51,790 bases of DNA from an alpha proteobacterium SCGC AAA288-N07 (GTDB taxonomy: Bacteria; Pseudomonadota; Alphaproteobacteria; Pelagibacterales; Pelagibacteraceae). Positions 9,825 through 17,931 of this stretch are shown here, piece by piece. A model generated the notes under the pieces. It saw nothing but the letters and a program-made list of their open reading frames with translations. It made no database searches and was not told the origin of the DNA. Positions within the stretch are counted from its first letter, which is position 1; each line of letters starts with the position of its first letter. Location: positions 1-51,790 of the forward strand of contig AZYB01000005.1 in the NCBI GenBank assembly GCA_000513055.1, written 5' to 3'. The position numbers were made by a program, and so were the translations under genes.

Positions 9825-10937
9825 ATGACAATATTTAAAAAAAAGATTCAATTTTATTTCAAAAAAATTTTTCAATTAGTTTTTTTGCTAATTTATGGAA
9901 AAATAAAATATCAAAAAGACACTGTCTATTCTAATAATATTATTAAAAGAAAAATTGAAAACATAGTTTCGGATATTAAAGATTCTAAAAGCTATTTTTC
10001 TTACAAAATAAAAAATGGCAGGATTTATACAGATTATGTTGAACATGTTGCAATTATTGATGGTAACACCTTGGTAAACGAGGCGTCATATCAACAAGTT
10101 TTGGGGAAATTAAAAGATGCCAAGAAAAATATAGTTTTAAATAAAGGAACTCCAAGAATAAAAAAAAGAATAGAAGGAAGAGTCCTTTCTTTGGTTCAGG
10201 GAGCCAGCGGAAATAAAAATTATTTACATTGGGTATTAGATATTTTACCAAAAATAAAATTGTGTTCAGAACATTATCCATTAAGTGAAATAGATTTCTT
10301 TTATGCTCCAAGCTTGCAATATTTTCAAAAACAAACTCTTTCGATATTAAATATCGATGAAAGTAAAATTTTAAATAGCAATATAAATAGACACATCGAG
10401 GCAAGGGAACTTATTGTTGTTGACCATCCATGGTATCACAAAGGATTTATTCTTAATGAAGTAGAATTTTTACCTGCTTGGATTATTAACTGGCTAAGAG
10501 ATGTCTACCTAAAACATGCAAAGCAATTTGATAATAATGAAAAAATTTATATTGATAGAACAGAATCTGAATTTAAACATTGCCAGATTCAAAATGATAA
10601 AGAAGTTTTTGATTTTTTAAAACAAGAAGGTTTTTCAAAATATAAAACTGGAAAATTATCTTTCTTTGAGCAAATCTATCTTTTTAACAATGCAAAATTT
10701 ATTGTTGGGGCTCATGGTGCAGCATTTACAAATTTGACATTTTGTAAACCGAATACAAATATTATTGAAATTAAGCCTTCAGCACACCCAAATAATGTAA
10801 ATAAAAGAATAAGCCAGATCAATAAATTAAATTATAGGTTAATAAAAACAAAAGATCTGGAAGAAAGTCAAAAAAAATTTGGAGATATATATTTGCCTAT
10901 AAAGGAACTAGAACATTGTATAAAAAGTTTCGATTAA
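9825..10937 (+). CDS. Glycosyltransferase family 61 (DUF563)
   Basis: The 370-residue protein carries the GT61/DUF563 pattern. NYLHWVLDILPKI lies near residue 135, a central IYIDRTES lies near residue 245, and the C-terminal FIVGAHGAAFTNLTFCKP with IIEIKP lies near 295-325. The first 25 residues are basic and hydrophobic and could anchor it to the membrane. It is transcribed away from the minus-strand methyltransferase gene. It probably acts in surface glycan assembly; the sugar is unknown. Confidence 0.82.
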   Translation: MTIFKKKIQFYFKKIFQLVFLLIYGKIKYQKDTVYSNNIIKRKIENIVSDIKDSKSYFSYKIKNGRIYTDYVEHVAIIDGNTLVNEASYQQVLGKLKDAKKNIVLNKGTPRIKKRIEGRVLSLVQGASGNKNYLHWVLDILPKIKLCSEHYPLSEIDFFYAPSLQYFQKQTLSILNIDESKILNSNINRHIEARELIVVDHPWYHKGFILNEVEFLPAWIINWLRDVYLKHAKQFDNNEKIYIDRTESEFKHCQIQNDKEVFDFLKQEGFSKYKTGKLSFFEQIYLFNNAKFIVGAHGAAFTNLTFCKPNTNIIEIKPSAHPNNVNKRISQINKLNYRLIKTKDLEESQKKFGDIYLPIKELEHCIKSFD

Positions 10938-11105
10938 TTTGATGTTTGTTAATTGCTTGATATATTTTCAAAATTATTTAATAAAAATAAGTGAAATAAT
11001 TTATTAGAACATTTAAAGATTGATAAATAGATGGTAAAATATTGGACTATCGTCAGAAATATAGAAAATTTAAATTTTTAATCTTTATAATGAAGTTTTG
11101 AAAAA

Positions 11106-11609
11106 ATGATAGTGGTACATAAACTTAATAAACCAAAACATTTAAAACAGATAATTCATAAAGATTCTAGAGGAAGTCTTACAGAAATTTTTTTGAAAAA
11201 AAAAATTAAATTTAATTTTTGTAAAAGCATTACTGTAACTTCTAAAAAAAATGTTATAAGGGGTTTACATTTCCAAAAAAAATTTGCCCAACATAAAATT
11301 ATTTTTGTTTTAAAAGGAATTATTAACGATTTTGTTGTTGATATAATAAAAAAAAGTAAAACTTTTGGTAAAGTTTACAAATATAAATTAACTGCCGGAG
11401 AAGGATTAATTGTTCCAAAAAAATTTGCTCATGGATATAGTACCTTAGCTAAGGAAAATATAGTGGTTTATTTTTTGTCAGAAGATTGGTATCCAAACCA
11501 AGAAAGTGGAATTATTTGGAATGATAAATTTTTAAATATAAATTGGGGAATTAGAAAGCCAATTATTTCTAAAAAAGACAAATTGTTAAAACCATTTTTA
11601 AAATATTAA
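11106..11609 (+). CDS. rfbC: RmlC-like dTDP-4-keto-6-deoxysugar epimerase
   Basis: The 167-residue cupin matches dTDP-4-dehydrorhamnose 3,5-epimerase and its antibiotic-pathway relatives such as EvaD. The catalytic His is in the motif RGLHFQ near residue 57. The segments FVVDII, VPKKFAHGY and the end signature SGIIWNDKFLNINWG are all present. No rmlA, rmlB or rmlD is in the window, so it may not serve rhamnose. The neighbouring 2,3-dehydratase, aminotransferase and C-methyltransferase suggest it epimerises an aminodideoxysugar intermediate. It heads a plus-strand group with a GT2 gene and an SDR gene. Confidence 0.85.
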   Translation: MIVVHKLNKPKHLKQIIHKDSRGSLTEIFLKKKIKFNFCKSITVTSKKNVIRGLHFQKKFAQHKIIFVLKGIINDFVVDIIKKSKTFGKVYKYKLTAGEGLIVPKKFAHGYSTLAKENIVVYFLSEDWYPNQESGIIWNDKFLNINWGIRKPIISKKDKLLKPFLKY

Positions 11610-11621
11610 AATAACATAATA

Positions 11622-12170
11622 ATGAATTTTCGCATTGATGAAATAACTATTATAATTTTACTTTACGAAGAAGATTTAAATCTCATATTGAAATGCATAG
11701 AAAACATTAAAAATTTTAAAATTATTATCGTAGATAATGCTGGAAATATTTCTCTTAAAAAGCAAGTTGAAGAAAAATTTAAAATATATAAGTATATTTT
11801 AAACAAAAAAAATTATGGTTGGTCAAAAGCAATCAATCAAGCAATCAAGCAATGCGATACGGAATATATTTTACTTTTGCAGGCTGATTGTTCTATTTCA
11901 AATAAAGATATATCAATATTGCTGAAATCACATAAAAAGTATGAAAACTGCTTTATGACATCTCCTACTTATTACGATGAAGAATCAAGATTAAGTTATA
12001 ATGGAGGATGTTTGCCAGAAAAAAAACTTAAAATGGATGTTTTGAATTTGGAAGGTGATGTGTGTGTAGATAGTGTTATAACAGCAGTCGTTTTATTCAA
12101 AAAAAGGATATTTTTGAAATTGGTTTATTCGATGAAAATCTTTTTTTATATTTTGGAGATTATGAACTAG
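11622..12170 (+). CDS. GT2 glycosyltransferase, N-terminal fragment (frameshifted gene 11622-12493)
   Basis: This frame encodes the GT-A donor half of a family 2 transferase: ITIIILLYEED, IIIVDNAGN, LNKKNYGWSKAINQAI and YILLLQADCSI. It breaks after VVLFKKR in a run of seven A at 12099-12105. Adding one A restores DIFEIGLFDENLFLYFGDYE, the standard acceptor motif of the family, and the frame then runs open to 12493. The restored protein would be about 290 residues, full GT2 length. The break is probably a missed base in a homopolymer. It starts 13 bases after the RmlC-like gene. Confidence 0.75.
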   Translation: MNFRIDEITIIILLYEEDLNLILKCIENIKNFKIIIVDNAGNISLKKQVEEKFKIYKYILNKKNYGWSKAINQAIKQCDTEYILLLQADCSISNKDISILLKSHKKYENCFMTSPTYYDEESRLSYNGGCLPEKKLKMDVLNLEGDVCVDSVITAVVLFKKRIFLKLVYSMKIFFYILEIMN

Positions 12171-12259
12171 GGAGAAGAATAATAAAAAGAAAAAAATCAA
12201 TTATTCAAATTTTTAATACAAAAGTTCAGCATGCTCATGGCAATATTAAAGTAAAAAAT

Positions 12260-12493
12260 TTGCTAAAGAAGACTTTTATAATAAATTATAATTTTACTTT
12301 TGATGAACTTTATTATTTTTTTAAAATAAATAAGCATAATGAAATATTTAATAATCTTAGAAAAAAATTACCCAAATATATTATTAAGACATTAACCAAT
12401 CTTTTTTTACTAAGACTAACTCAAAGCGTATATTATTTTTCAAAAGTAGCTGCATTTTATAAATTTGATAAATTCTTAAATAAAAATAGATGA
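12260..12493 (+). CDS. GT2 glycosyltransferase, C-terminal fragment
   Basis: This is the C-terminal part of the frameshifted GT2 gene. Its frame is really open from about 12106, where it encodes the motif IGLFDENLFLYFGDYE and then RRIIKRKKS and VQHAHGN. The TTG at 12260 is therefore internal. The rest is Lys/Phe/Tyr-rich and typical of GT2 tails. It should be read as one gene with the preceding fragment. Confidence 0.65.
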   Translation: MLKKTFIINYNFTFDELYYFFKINKHNEIFNNLRKKLPKYIIKTLTNLFLLRLTQSVYYFSKVAAFYKFDKFLNKNR

Positions 12494-12556
12494 AATTATT
12501 TAAAATAAATTTAAATTGAACAAATATTCTTATACTGGAGAATTTAAAATCAATTA

Positions 12557-13387
12557 ATGAAAAATTCATATTCTATATTTGGCCAAGGATTTGTCGGAAC
12601 TAACTTTGTTAAATTTCTTAAGAAAAAAAAATATAAAGTTTTTATACCTAAAAAAGGTAAATATAAATTTAATAAAAATCTTCATAATGTGATTTATTGT
12701 ATAGGTGAAGATTTTTCTCCAAATGATAGTTATACCAAAAACCATGAAAGGTATTTTGCCGCAAACTTAGGAATAGTGCCAAAAATTATTTTTAATAATA
12801 AATTCAACAGTTTCACATTACTTTCAAGTACAAGAGTTTACTTGGGCAATTCTTCAAAAAAAACTAATGAAAATGACTTAATATATGTAAACACTAATAT
12901 TACTAATTTTCTTTTTAATTCATTAAAACTTGCAGCTGAAAATTTATGTTTATCATTACCAAACAAAAAAATTAAGGTTGCTAGAATGTCAAACTTATTT
13001 GGGAATAATTTTACAAACCAAACCTATTTATTACCCAGTCTGATTAGAAATTCGTTGGGTAAGAAAAAAATTAATATTTTAATAAACAAAAAATCTTCAA
13101 AAGATTTTCTCCATGTAAATGAAGCAATTGATGTATTACTTAAAATTATAAAAAATGGGAAACACAGATTATATAATATAGCTTCTGGAAAGAATATTGA
13201 ATTATTTAGAATTTCACAAAAAATAAAAGAAATAACCAATTGTAAAATTGGTTATAAGAACCAACATAAACTAATTAAAGAACCAATTATAGATATTAGT
13301 AGAGTCAAAAAAGAATTCAATTTCAAACCAAAAAAAGATTTGATTAAATCTTTAAATCAAATAATTATTAATTATAAAAATTATTAA
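12557..13387 (+). CDS. Extended SDR, NAD-dependent epimerase/ketoreductase
   Basis: The 276-residue protein has an N-terminal Rossmann motif GQGFVGTNF. It is followed by VIYCIGED, the active-site strand FTLLSSTRVYLG near residue 95, then KVARMSNLFG and RLYNIASG. The usual catalytic YxxxK is replaced by FNSLK near residue 130: the Lys is kept but the Tyr is Phe. In context it is the candidate 4-ketoreductase (EvaE-like) for the deoxysugar pathway. A role as a UDP-sugar epimerase is possible. The Tyr change may alter or weaken catalysis. Confidence 0.75.
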   Translation: MKNSYSIFGQGFVGTNFVKFLKKKKYKVFIPKKGKYKFNKNLHNVIYCIGEDFSPNDSYTKNHERYFAANLGIVPKIIFNNKFNSFTLLSSTRVYLGNSSKKTNENDLIYVNTNITNFLFNSLKLAAENLCLSLPNKKIKVARMSNLFGNNFTNQTYLLPSLIRNSLGKKKINILINKKSSKDFLHVNEAIDVLLKIIKNGKHRLYNIASGKNIELFRISQKIKEITNCKIGYKNQHKLIKEPIIDISRVKKEFNFKPKKDLIKSLNQIIINYKNY

Positions 13388-13463
13388 TAACAAAACAACT
13401 CAGTGTTCGAATTTTCACAATAGGATATTATTAAATTTTATTAAATTTCTAAAGTACTCTAGT

Positions 13464-14588
13464 TTAAATTAATTTTTTCAGTTCTTGAATAACAGTTCCT
13501 TGTTCTTCATCAGTTAAAGTTGGATACATTGGAAGTGAAAAAATTTTTTTTGCTTGTTCTTCTGTTTTTTTAAGATGCGTACAATTTGAGCCAACAAAGT
13601 GTTTATAAGCGTCCATAATATGAATGGGCCATGGATAGCTTATATTTAAATGAATATTTTTTTTTACTAATTCAGCTAAAATATGATCTCTACTTTTATG
13701 ACCAACTACATATATATAATAAGCATGCTTATTATTTGGTGCCTCGAGAGGTAAACTAATTTCTGAATCTTTGAGTTCTTTATTGTATCTTTTGGCTATT
13801 ACTCTTCTTCTATCGATCCAAGTGTCTAGATATTCCAATTTCTTAAGTAAGATTGCTGCATGAACTTCATCTAACCTTGAATTCGTTCCATGTTCAATGG
13901 CATAATATTTTCCATTCCAGTGACCGGATGACATTTTCTTTTTTTCCATTCCTAAAAATCTAATTCTATGCATTTTATCATAAAGTTTATTATCATTAGT
14001 TGTTATAAAACCGCCATCACCATATGCTCCAAAAATTTTTGTGGGGTAAAATGAAAAACATCCCACATCACCCATAGATCCCGCTTTTTTGTTATAATAA
14101 GTTGCTCCGTGTGCCTGAGCACAATCTTCGATTACCTTTAAATCGTATTTCTTTGCTAATTCCATAATTTTGTTCATATCGCAAACTTGCCCAAATAGAT
14201 GAACAGGTATTATCGCTTTAGTTTTTTTTGTGATAGCCTGCTCAATTTTACCAACATCCATTAGGGAATATTTATCTATGTCAACAAATCTAACGTCAGC
14301 TCCTGCATTTACTATTGCTGTAACTGTGGGAACTGCTGTATTTGAAACTGTTATGACCTCATCATCTTTTCCGATTTTACATGCCTTCAAAGCAATATAA
14401 AGAGCATCTGTGCAATTACCAACTCCTATTCCAAATTTACATTCATTATATTTTGAAAATTTTTCCTCAAATTCTTCTAATTTAGGTCCAAAAATTAGAA
14501 TTCCACCCTTAAATACTTCATCAACAGCTTTGAGGATATCATCTCTTAAAAACTCATACTCTTTTAAATAATCCCAAACTTTTATCAT
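13464..14588 (-). CDS. DegT/DnrJ/EryC1/StrS sugar aminotransferase
   Basis: The 374-residue PLP enzyme belongs to the fold-type I sugar aminotransferases. IGVGNCTDALYIALKA lies near residue 55, AVIEDCAQAHGATY-type sequence near 155, and the PLP lysine is in FSFYPTKIFGAYGDGG near residue 183. GTNSRLDEVHAAIL lies near residue 235. Members transfer an amino group from glutamate to a keto sugar nucleotide. Its start overlaps the 2,3-dehydratase stop by four bases, so the two are translationally coupled. This suggests amination at C3, as by EvaB. Confidence 0.9.
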   Translation of the reverse strand: MIKVWDYLKEYEFLRDDILKAVDEVFKGGILIFGPKLEEFEEKFSKYNECKFGIGVGNCTDALYIALKACKIGKDDEVITVSNTAVPTVTAIVNAGADVRFVDIDKYSLMDVGKIEQAITKKTKAIIPVHLFGQVCDMNKIMELAKKYDLKVIEDCAQAHGATYYNKKAGSMGDVGCFSFYPTKIFGAYGDGGFITTNDNKLYDKMHRIRFLGMEKKKMSSGHWNGKYYAIEHGTNSRLDEVHAAILLKKLEYLDTWIDRRRVIAKRYNKELKDSEISLPLEAPNNKHAYYIYVVGHKSRDHILAELVKKNIHLNISYPWPIHIMDAYKHFVGSNCTHLKKTEEQAKKIFSLPMYPTLTDEEQGTVIQELKKLI

Positions 14589-15874
14589 AAAATATTTTTC
14601 ATATTAAAGCATGCAAACAACAATCTTGCATCAATGTTAAATATACCTTTTTTTATAAAATGTAAAACTTGGTTATGAGACATCCACATATAATTATTAT
14701 TTGTCTTTATTTTTTCATTTTTATCTATTTGCACCACTACATATTTGTTTTGAGAATGATAAAACCTTCCACCTTCATCTGAGTGAATTTTGTTATATTT
14801 TATTTTTCCACTTTTGTTGTTTATAAAATAGCGCTTTAGATAGTGTTTCATGAGATCAGCGTGATTATGATTCTTTAAAGAATCTTCTATATTAGAAGTA
14901 CGAACTGTACACGATAAACCTGGATATTTTAATCCAGCCTTAAGTGAAAAACTGACTAAATAGTGATATGTAGAATTTATCTCTTTCATTAGAAAACCAG
15001 ATAATCCAAGTCTTCTTTCATAAATAATAGGCTGTTCCCATTCTTTAACTTCTCGTGAATCTGTTTCTATTTTAATACCGATAACAGAAAAATGTTTTTT
15101 ATTTTTATGAAAAATACTTTTTTTATCAAATTTCCAATTCCTTATTTTTGATATAGGAATTATTTTTCTTTTAATAAAATATTTTTTTTTCACAGTATAA
15201 AACCAATCTTGTATTTTTTTTAAATTATTTTCTGGTAGATCATAAATATTTTTTTTAATGGCGCATGAAAGCACTGAAATACTATCCATATTTAGCAAAT
15301 TATTTTTTTTTATAAGTTTACTAATCTCTATTTTAGATAACCAAATATAATTTGGATCTGGTTTAATTTTTGTATTAACGTTAACAATCATATTTCTATT
15401 AAACTTAAACAAATATCTACTTCCTTGTTCTGATTGAATCGAATTAACTAATATTTGTTTTTTTTTTATATTTTTAAAGAAGTTTAGATATTTCACCTTT
15501 TTCCCACTATGAACTCGAGTAAAATTACTTTTTGTAGCTTGTACTGTTGGAGATAATTGCAATTTGTTTAAATTCCCAGGTTCCATTTTTGCTTGCATTA
15601 AATACTGGAAAATTCCTTTATTATTACGTCTTACTATACCAAGAATTCCTATTTCATTCTGGAAAATAAGCGGCTGATCCCAATTCTTATTTTTGTGAAA
15701 ATTTGATTTTAATCTTACTCCTATAACTTGAAAAAATTTTTTACTTGTATGATAAATTTTGTTAGAAGTTATATGCCATTTTTTCAGTTTAGATAATTTT
15801 TTTTTTTTAACTTTAAAAAAAAAATCCTTTTTGCGCGAAGTTATCCATTCATTTATATTTTTATAATTTTTCAT
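14585..15874 (-). CDS. NDP-hexose 2,3-dehydratase (EvaA/TylX3 family)
   Basis: The 429-residue protein has the two-repeat structure of sugar-nucleotide 2,3-dehydratases. Each half carries a W-x-QP-type segment (NWDQPLIFQNEIG; EWEQPIIYERRLG), then GILGIVRR or GLSGFLMKE, a MEPGN or LKAGL segment, the block SPTVQAT or SCTVRTS, and SEQGSRY or SDEGGRFY. In antibiotic pathways this enzyme removes the 2-OH of a 4-keto-6-deoxyhexose to give a 3,4-diketo sugar, the entry step to 2,6-dideoxysugars. It is the most specific marker of the pathway here. It lies 13 bases from the C-methyltransferase gene. Confidence 0.85.
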   Translation of the reverse strand: MKNYKNINEWITSRKKDFFFKVKKKKLSKLKKWHITSNKIYHTSKKFFQVIGVRLKSNFHKNKNWDQPLIFQNEIGILGIVRRNNKGIFQYLMQAKMEPGNLNKLQLSPTVQATKSNFTRVHSGKKVKYLNFFKNIKKKQILVNSIQSEQGSRYLFKFNRNMIVNVNTKIKPDPNYIWLSKIEISKLIKKNNLLNMDSISVLSCAIKKNIYDLPENNLKKIQDWFYTVKKKYFIKRKIIPISKIRNWKFDKKSIFHKNKKHFSVIGIKIETDSREVKEWEQPIIYERRLGLSGFLMKEINSTYHYLVSFSLKAGLKYPGLSCTVRTSNIEDSLKNHNHADLMKHYLKRYFINNKSGKIKYNKIHSDEGGRFYHSQNKYVVVQIDKNEKIKTNNNYMWMSHNQVLHFIKKGIFNIDARLLFACFNMKNIL

Positions 15875-15887
15875 TATTTATAAAAGT

Positions 15888-17075
15888 TTAAATTATTCTC
15901 ACATTGGGCACATGCGTGATGAACTTTCCACCTCTCTTCAAAAAAAAATTTTCTTTAAGTTGTATTTCTTTTTTAAAATTCCAAGCTCCCAAAAAAGCAT
16001 AGTCTACAGCATCGTTTAATCCAACTTTGGGAGAAATTATTGGTATATGCTTACCCGGTGTAAACTTTCCTTGTTTATTTGAAGTTGTATCAATTACATA
16101 GTCAATAAAATTTGTTCCTATGTTGCAATAATTAAATACAGTTGTTGACTTATAGGTAGCTCCATAGCTAATAATTTTTTTATTATTTTTTTTAAGTTTT
16201 TTTAGAATATGAATAAGTTTTTTTTTTGATTTTTTTACTCTGTTAGAAAATTTTTTGAAAGTAATAAATTTATTTAAACCTTGTCGAATTTCTTTAGATA
16301 TTAAAAATTTCATATTTTTTGTTTTTTTGAACTTTGAATTTCTCCTACAAATATAAAACCTGATTGATCCACCATGAGTTTTGATAATTTCTACATCAAA
16401 TACTTTTAAATTGGTGTTGGATAATATTTTTGAAACTGATAACAAAGAAAATAGATGTGCATGTTCATCATAAAATTGATCATAAGAATTATTTTTAATT
16501 ACCGAACCAATATATGGATCTTCAAAAACAAATACTCCGTTTTTTGACAATCCAATTGAAGCGGCATCAAAAACCTCTTTAAAATCAGGAATATGTGAAA
16601 TTGTATTTGCTGAATAAATTAAATCTATCTTGTTATTTGATTTTACTATTTTTTTTGCAAGTCTTTTGTTCCAAAATTCGCTATAAGTTTTAAAACCAGC
16701 TGATTTTGTAATTTTCGCAAGATTTTTACAGGGTTCTACTGCTATTACCTCTCTTTTATCAAAGTTCTTAATAAATACCCCATCATTACTTCCTATTTCT
16801 AAACTTTTTTTTGGTTTAAACCTTTTTTTTAATTTAGAAGCAATTACTTTAAAAGATTTTCTCATTGTTTTAGATGATGAAGCTCTATGTGCATACTTAT
16901 CATTAAACATTTTTTTTGGATTTACATAATTCATCAGAGAAACGAGAAAATTTTTTTTATCAAAGCCTATTGATAAATTATAAAAAAACTCGTTTTTGGT
17001 AGTCTTCTTATCAATCTTGTTTAAAAATGAATTTGTTATGGGTTGCTTGCCTAAATTAAGAAATATTTTTTTCAT
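15888..17075 (-). CDS. Sugar C-methyltransferase (EvaC/TylCIII type), no zinc cysteines
   Basis: The 395-residue protein follows the TylCIII/NovU layout: an N-terminal Methyltransf_13-like region (LNLGKQPITNSFL), a SAM domain with KSLEIGSNDGVFIKNF near residue 95, and a C-terminal region with ISYGATYKSTTVFNYC near residue 305. Active-site segments YDQFYDEHAHLFSL and THGGSIRFYICR are present. The four N-terminal cysteines that bind zinc in this family are absent from the first 70 residues. The family methylates C3 of deoxysugar nucleotides. It is followed by the 2,3-dehydratase and aminotransferase genes. Confidence 0.82.
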   Translation of the reverse strand: MKKIFLNLGKQPITNSFLNKIDKKTTKNEFFYNLSIGFDKKNFLVSLMNYVNPKKMFNDKYAHRASSSKTMRKSFKVIASKLKKRFKPKKSLEIGSNDGVFIKNFDKREVIAVEPCKNLAKITKSAGFKTYSEFWNKRLAKKIVKSNNKIDLIYSANTISHIPDFKEVFDAASIGLSKNGVFVFEDPYIGSVIKNNSYDQFYDEHAHLFSLLSVSKILSNTNLKVFDVEIIKTHGGSIRFYICRRNSKFKKTKNMKFLISKEIRQGLNKFITFKKFSNRVKKSKKKLIHILKKLKKNNKKIISYGATYKSTTVFNYCNIGTNFIDYVIDTTSNKQGKFTPGKHIPIISPKVGLNDAVDYAFLGAWNFKKEIQLKENFFLKRGGKFITHVPNVRII

Positions 17076-17102
17076 AAAAATAAATACATTTAAATTGAAA
17101 CT

Positions 17103-17915
17103 TTATTGTTCAATCCATTGATAAAATTCATTTCGTTTATTTAATATATAATCTGGGAATGTGTTGTCTAATTCAACTTTATAATATTTGTATCCTCTTT
17201 TAAATAAATCTCTCATTTCATGAATATTATTTTTGATTACACCTATATTAGTAAATGCATCCTTATTATATTCAGTATGAGCAAAAGTTTTTAATTTCTT
17301 TGATATCTTTTCAGGTTCCATTAAATAATTAAAGTGCCAGCCACCATTATCAATTAATTGTATACTTTTTTCTTTATCGATTCTCCAGAATGGGTAACGA
17401 GTATTTTTTTTTCGTATTTTTTGTCTAAGAAAATCAAATGATTTTAAATTTTTTTTAAGGCAAATTCTTGAGCCTTCCCATGGACTCTCATGAGGATTAT
17501 AAATGTTTAGCTTATAGCAAAACATTTTTTGAAGGAAAATTCCAAATTTTTTATTTAACTTTAAATTTATTAATATTTCTGGTCGTGGTATTTCATCAGG
17601 ATCTGAAAACATAATATAATCTTCCGGCTTTGCATTGTTTAAACCATTAAAAATAAATTCTCTTTGAAAAGCTTGGGATTTCCATGAATTAGAAATATCT
17701 GGAAATTGTTCATTAATAACCAAATGGGTAATTTTATTTTTAAATTCTTTATAATCATCTATATTAAAATTAACTCCTTTATAATGACCATTATGATCAA
17801 ATTTTGATTCACATACTACAAACCGCTCAACGCAATCATTTAGTATGTTAAATCTTAAGCTGGCTTGCAAACTTTCATCAAAAAAAGTTATGCAATCGTA
17901 AATTTTATTACTCAT
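17103..17915 (-). CDS. Glycosyltransferase family 17
   Basis: The 270-residue protein matches GT17 (beta-1,4-N-acetylglucosaminyltransferase-like). The start IYDCITFFDES leads to RFVVCESKFDHNG, SWKSQAFQREFIFNGL, and the DxD-type stretch YIMFSDPDEIPRPE near residue 95. Further on are GGWHFNYL and KLKTFAHTEYN near residue 215. It probably adds a sugar to the surface glycan made by neighbouring genes. It lies 17 bases from the oxidoreductase gene upstream and 27 from the C-methyltransferase gene downstream. Confidence 0.82.
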   Translation of the reverse strand: MSNKIYDCITFFDESLQASLRFNILNDCVERFVVCESKFDHNGHYKGVNFNIDDYKEFKNKITHLVINEQFPDISNSWKSQAFQREFIFNGLNNAKPEDYIMFSDPDEIPRPEILINLKLNKKFGIFLQKMFCYKLNIYNPHESPWEGSRICLKKNLKSFDFLRQKIRKKNTRYPFWRIDKEKSIQLIDNGGWHFNYLMEPEKISKKLKTFAHTEYNKDAFTNIGVIKNNIHEMRDLFKRGYKYYKVELDNTFPDYILNKRNEFYQWIEQ

Positions 17916-17931
17916 AATTTAGGCTCATTTT

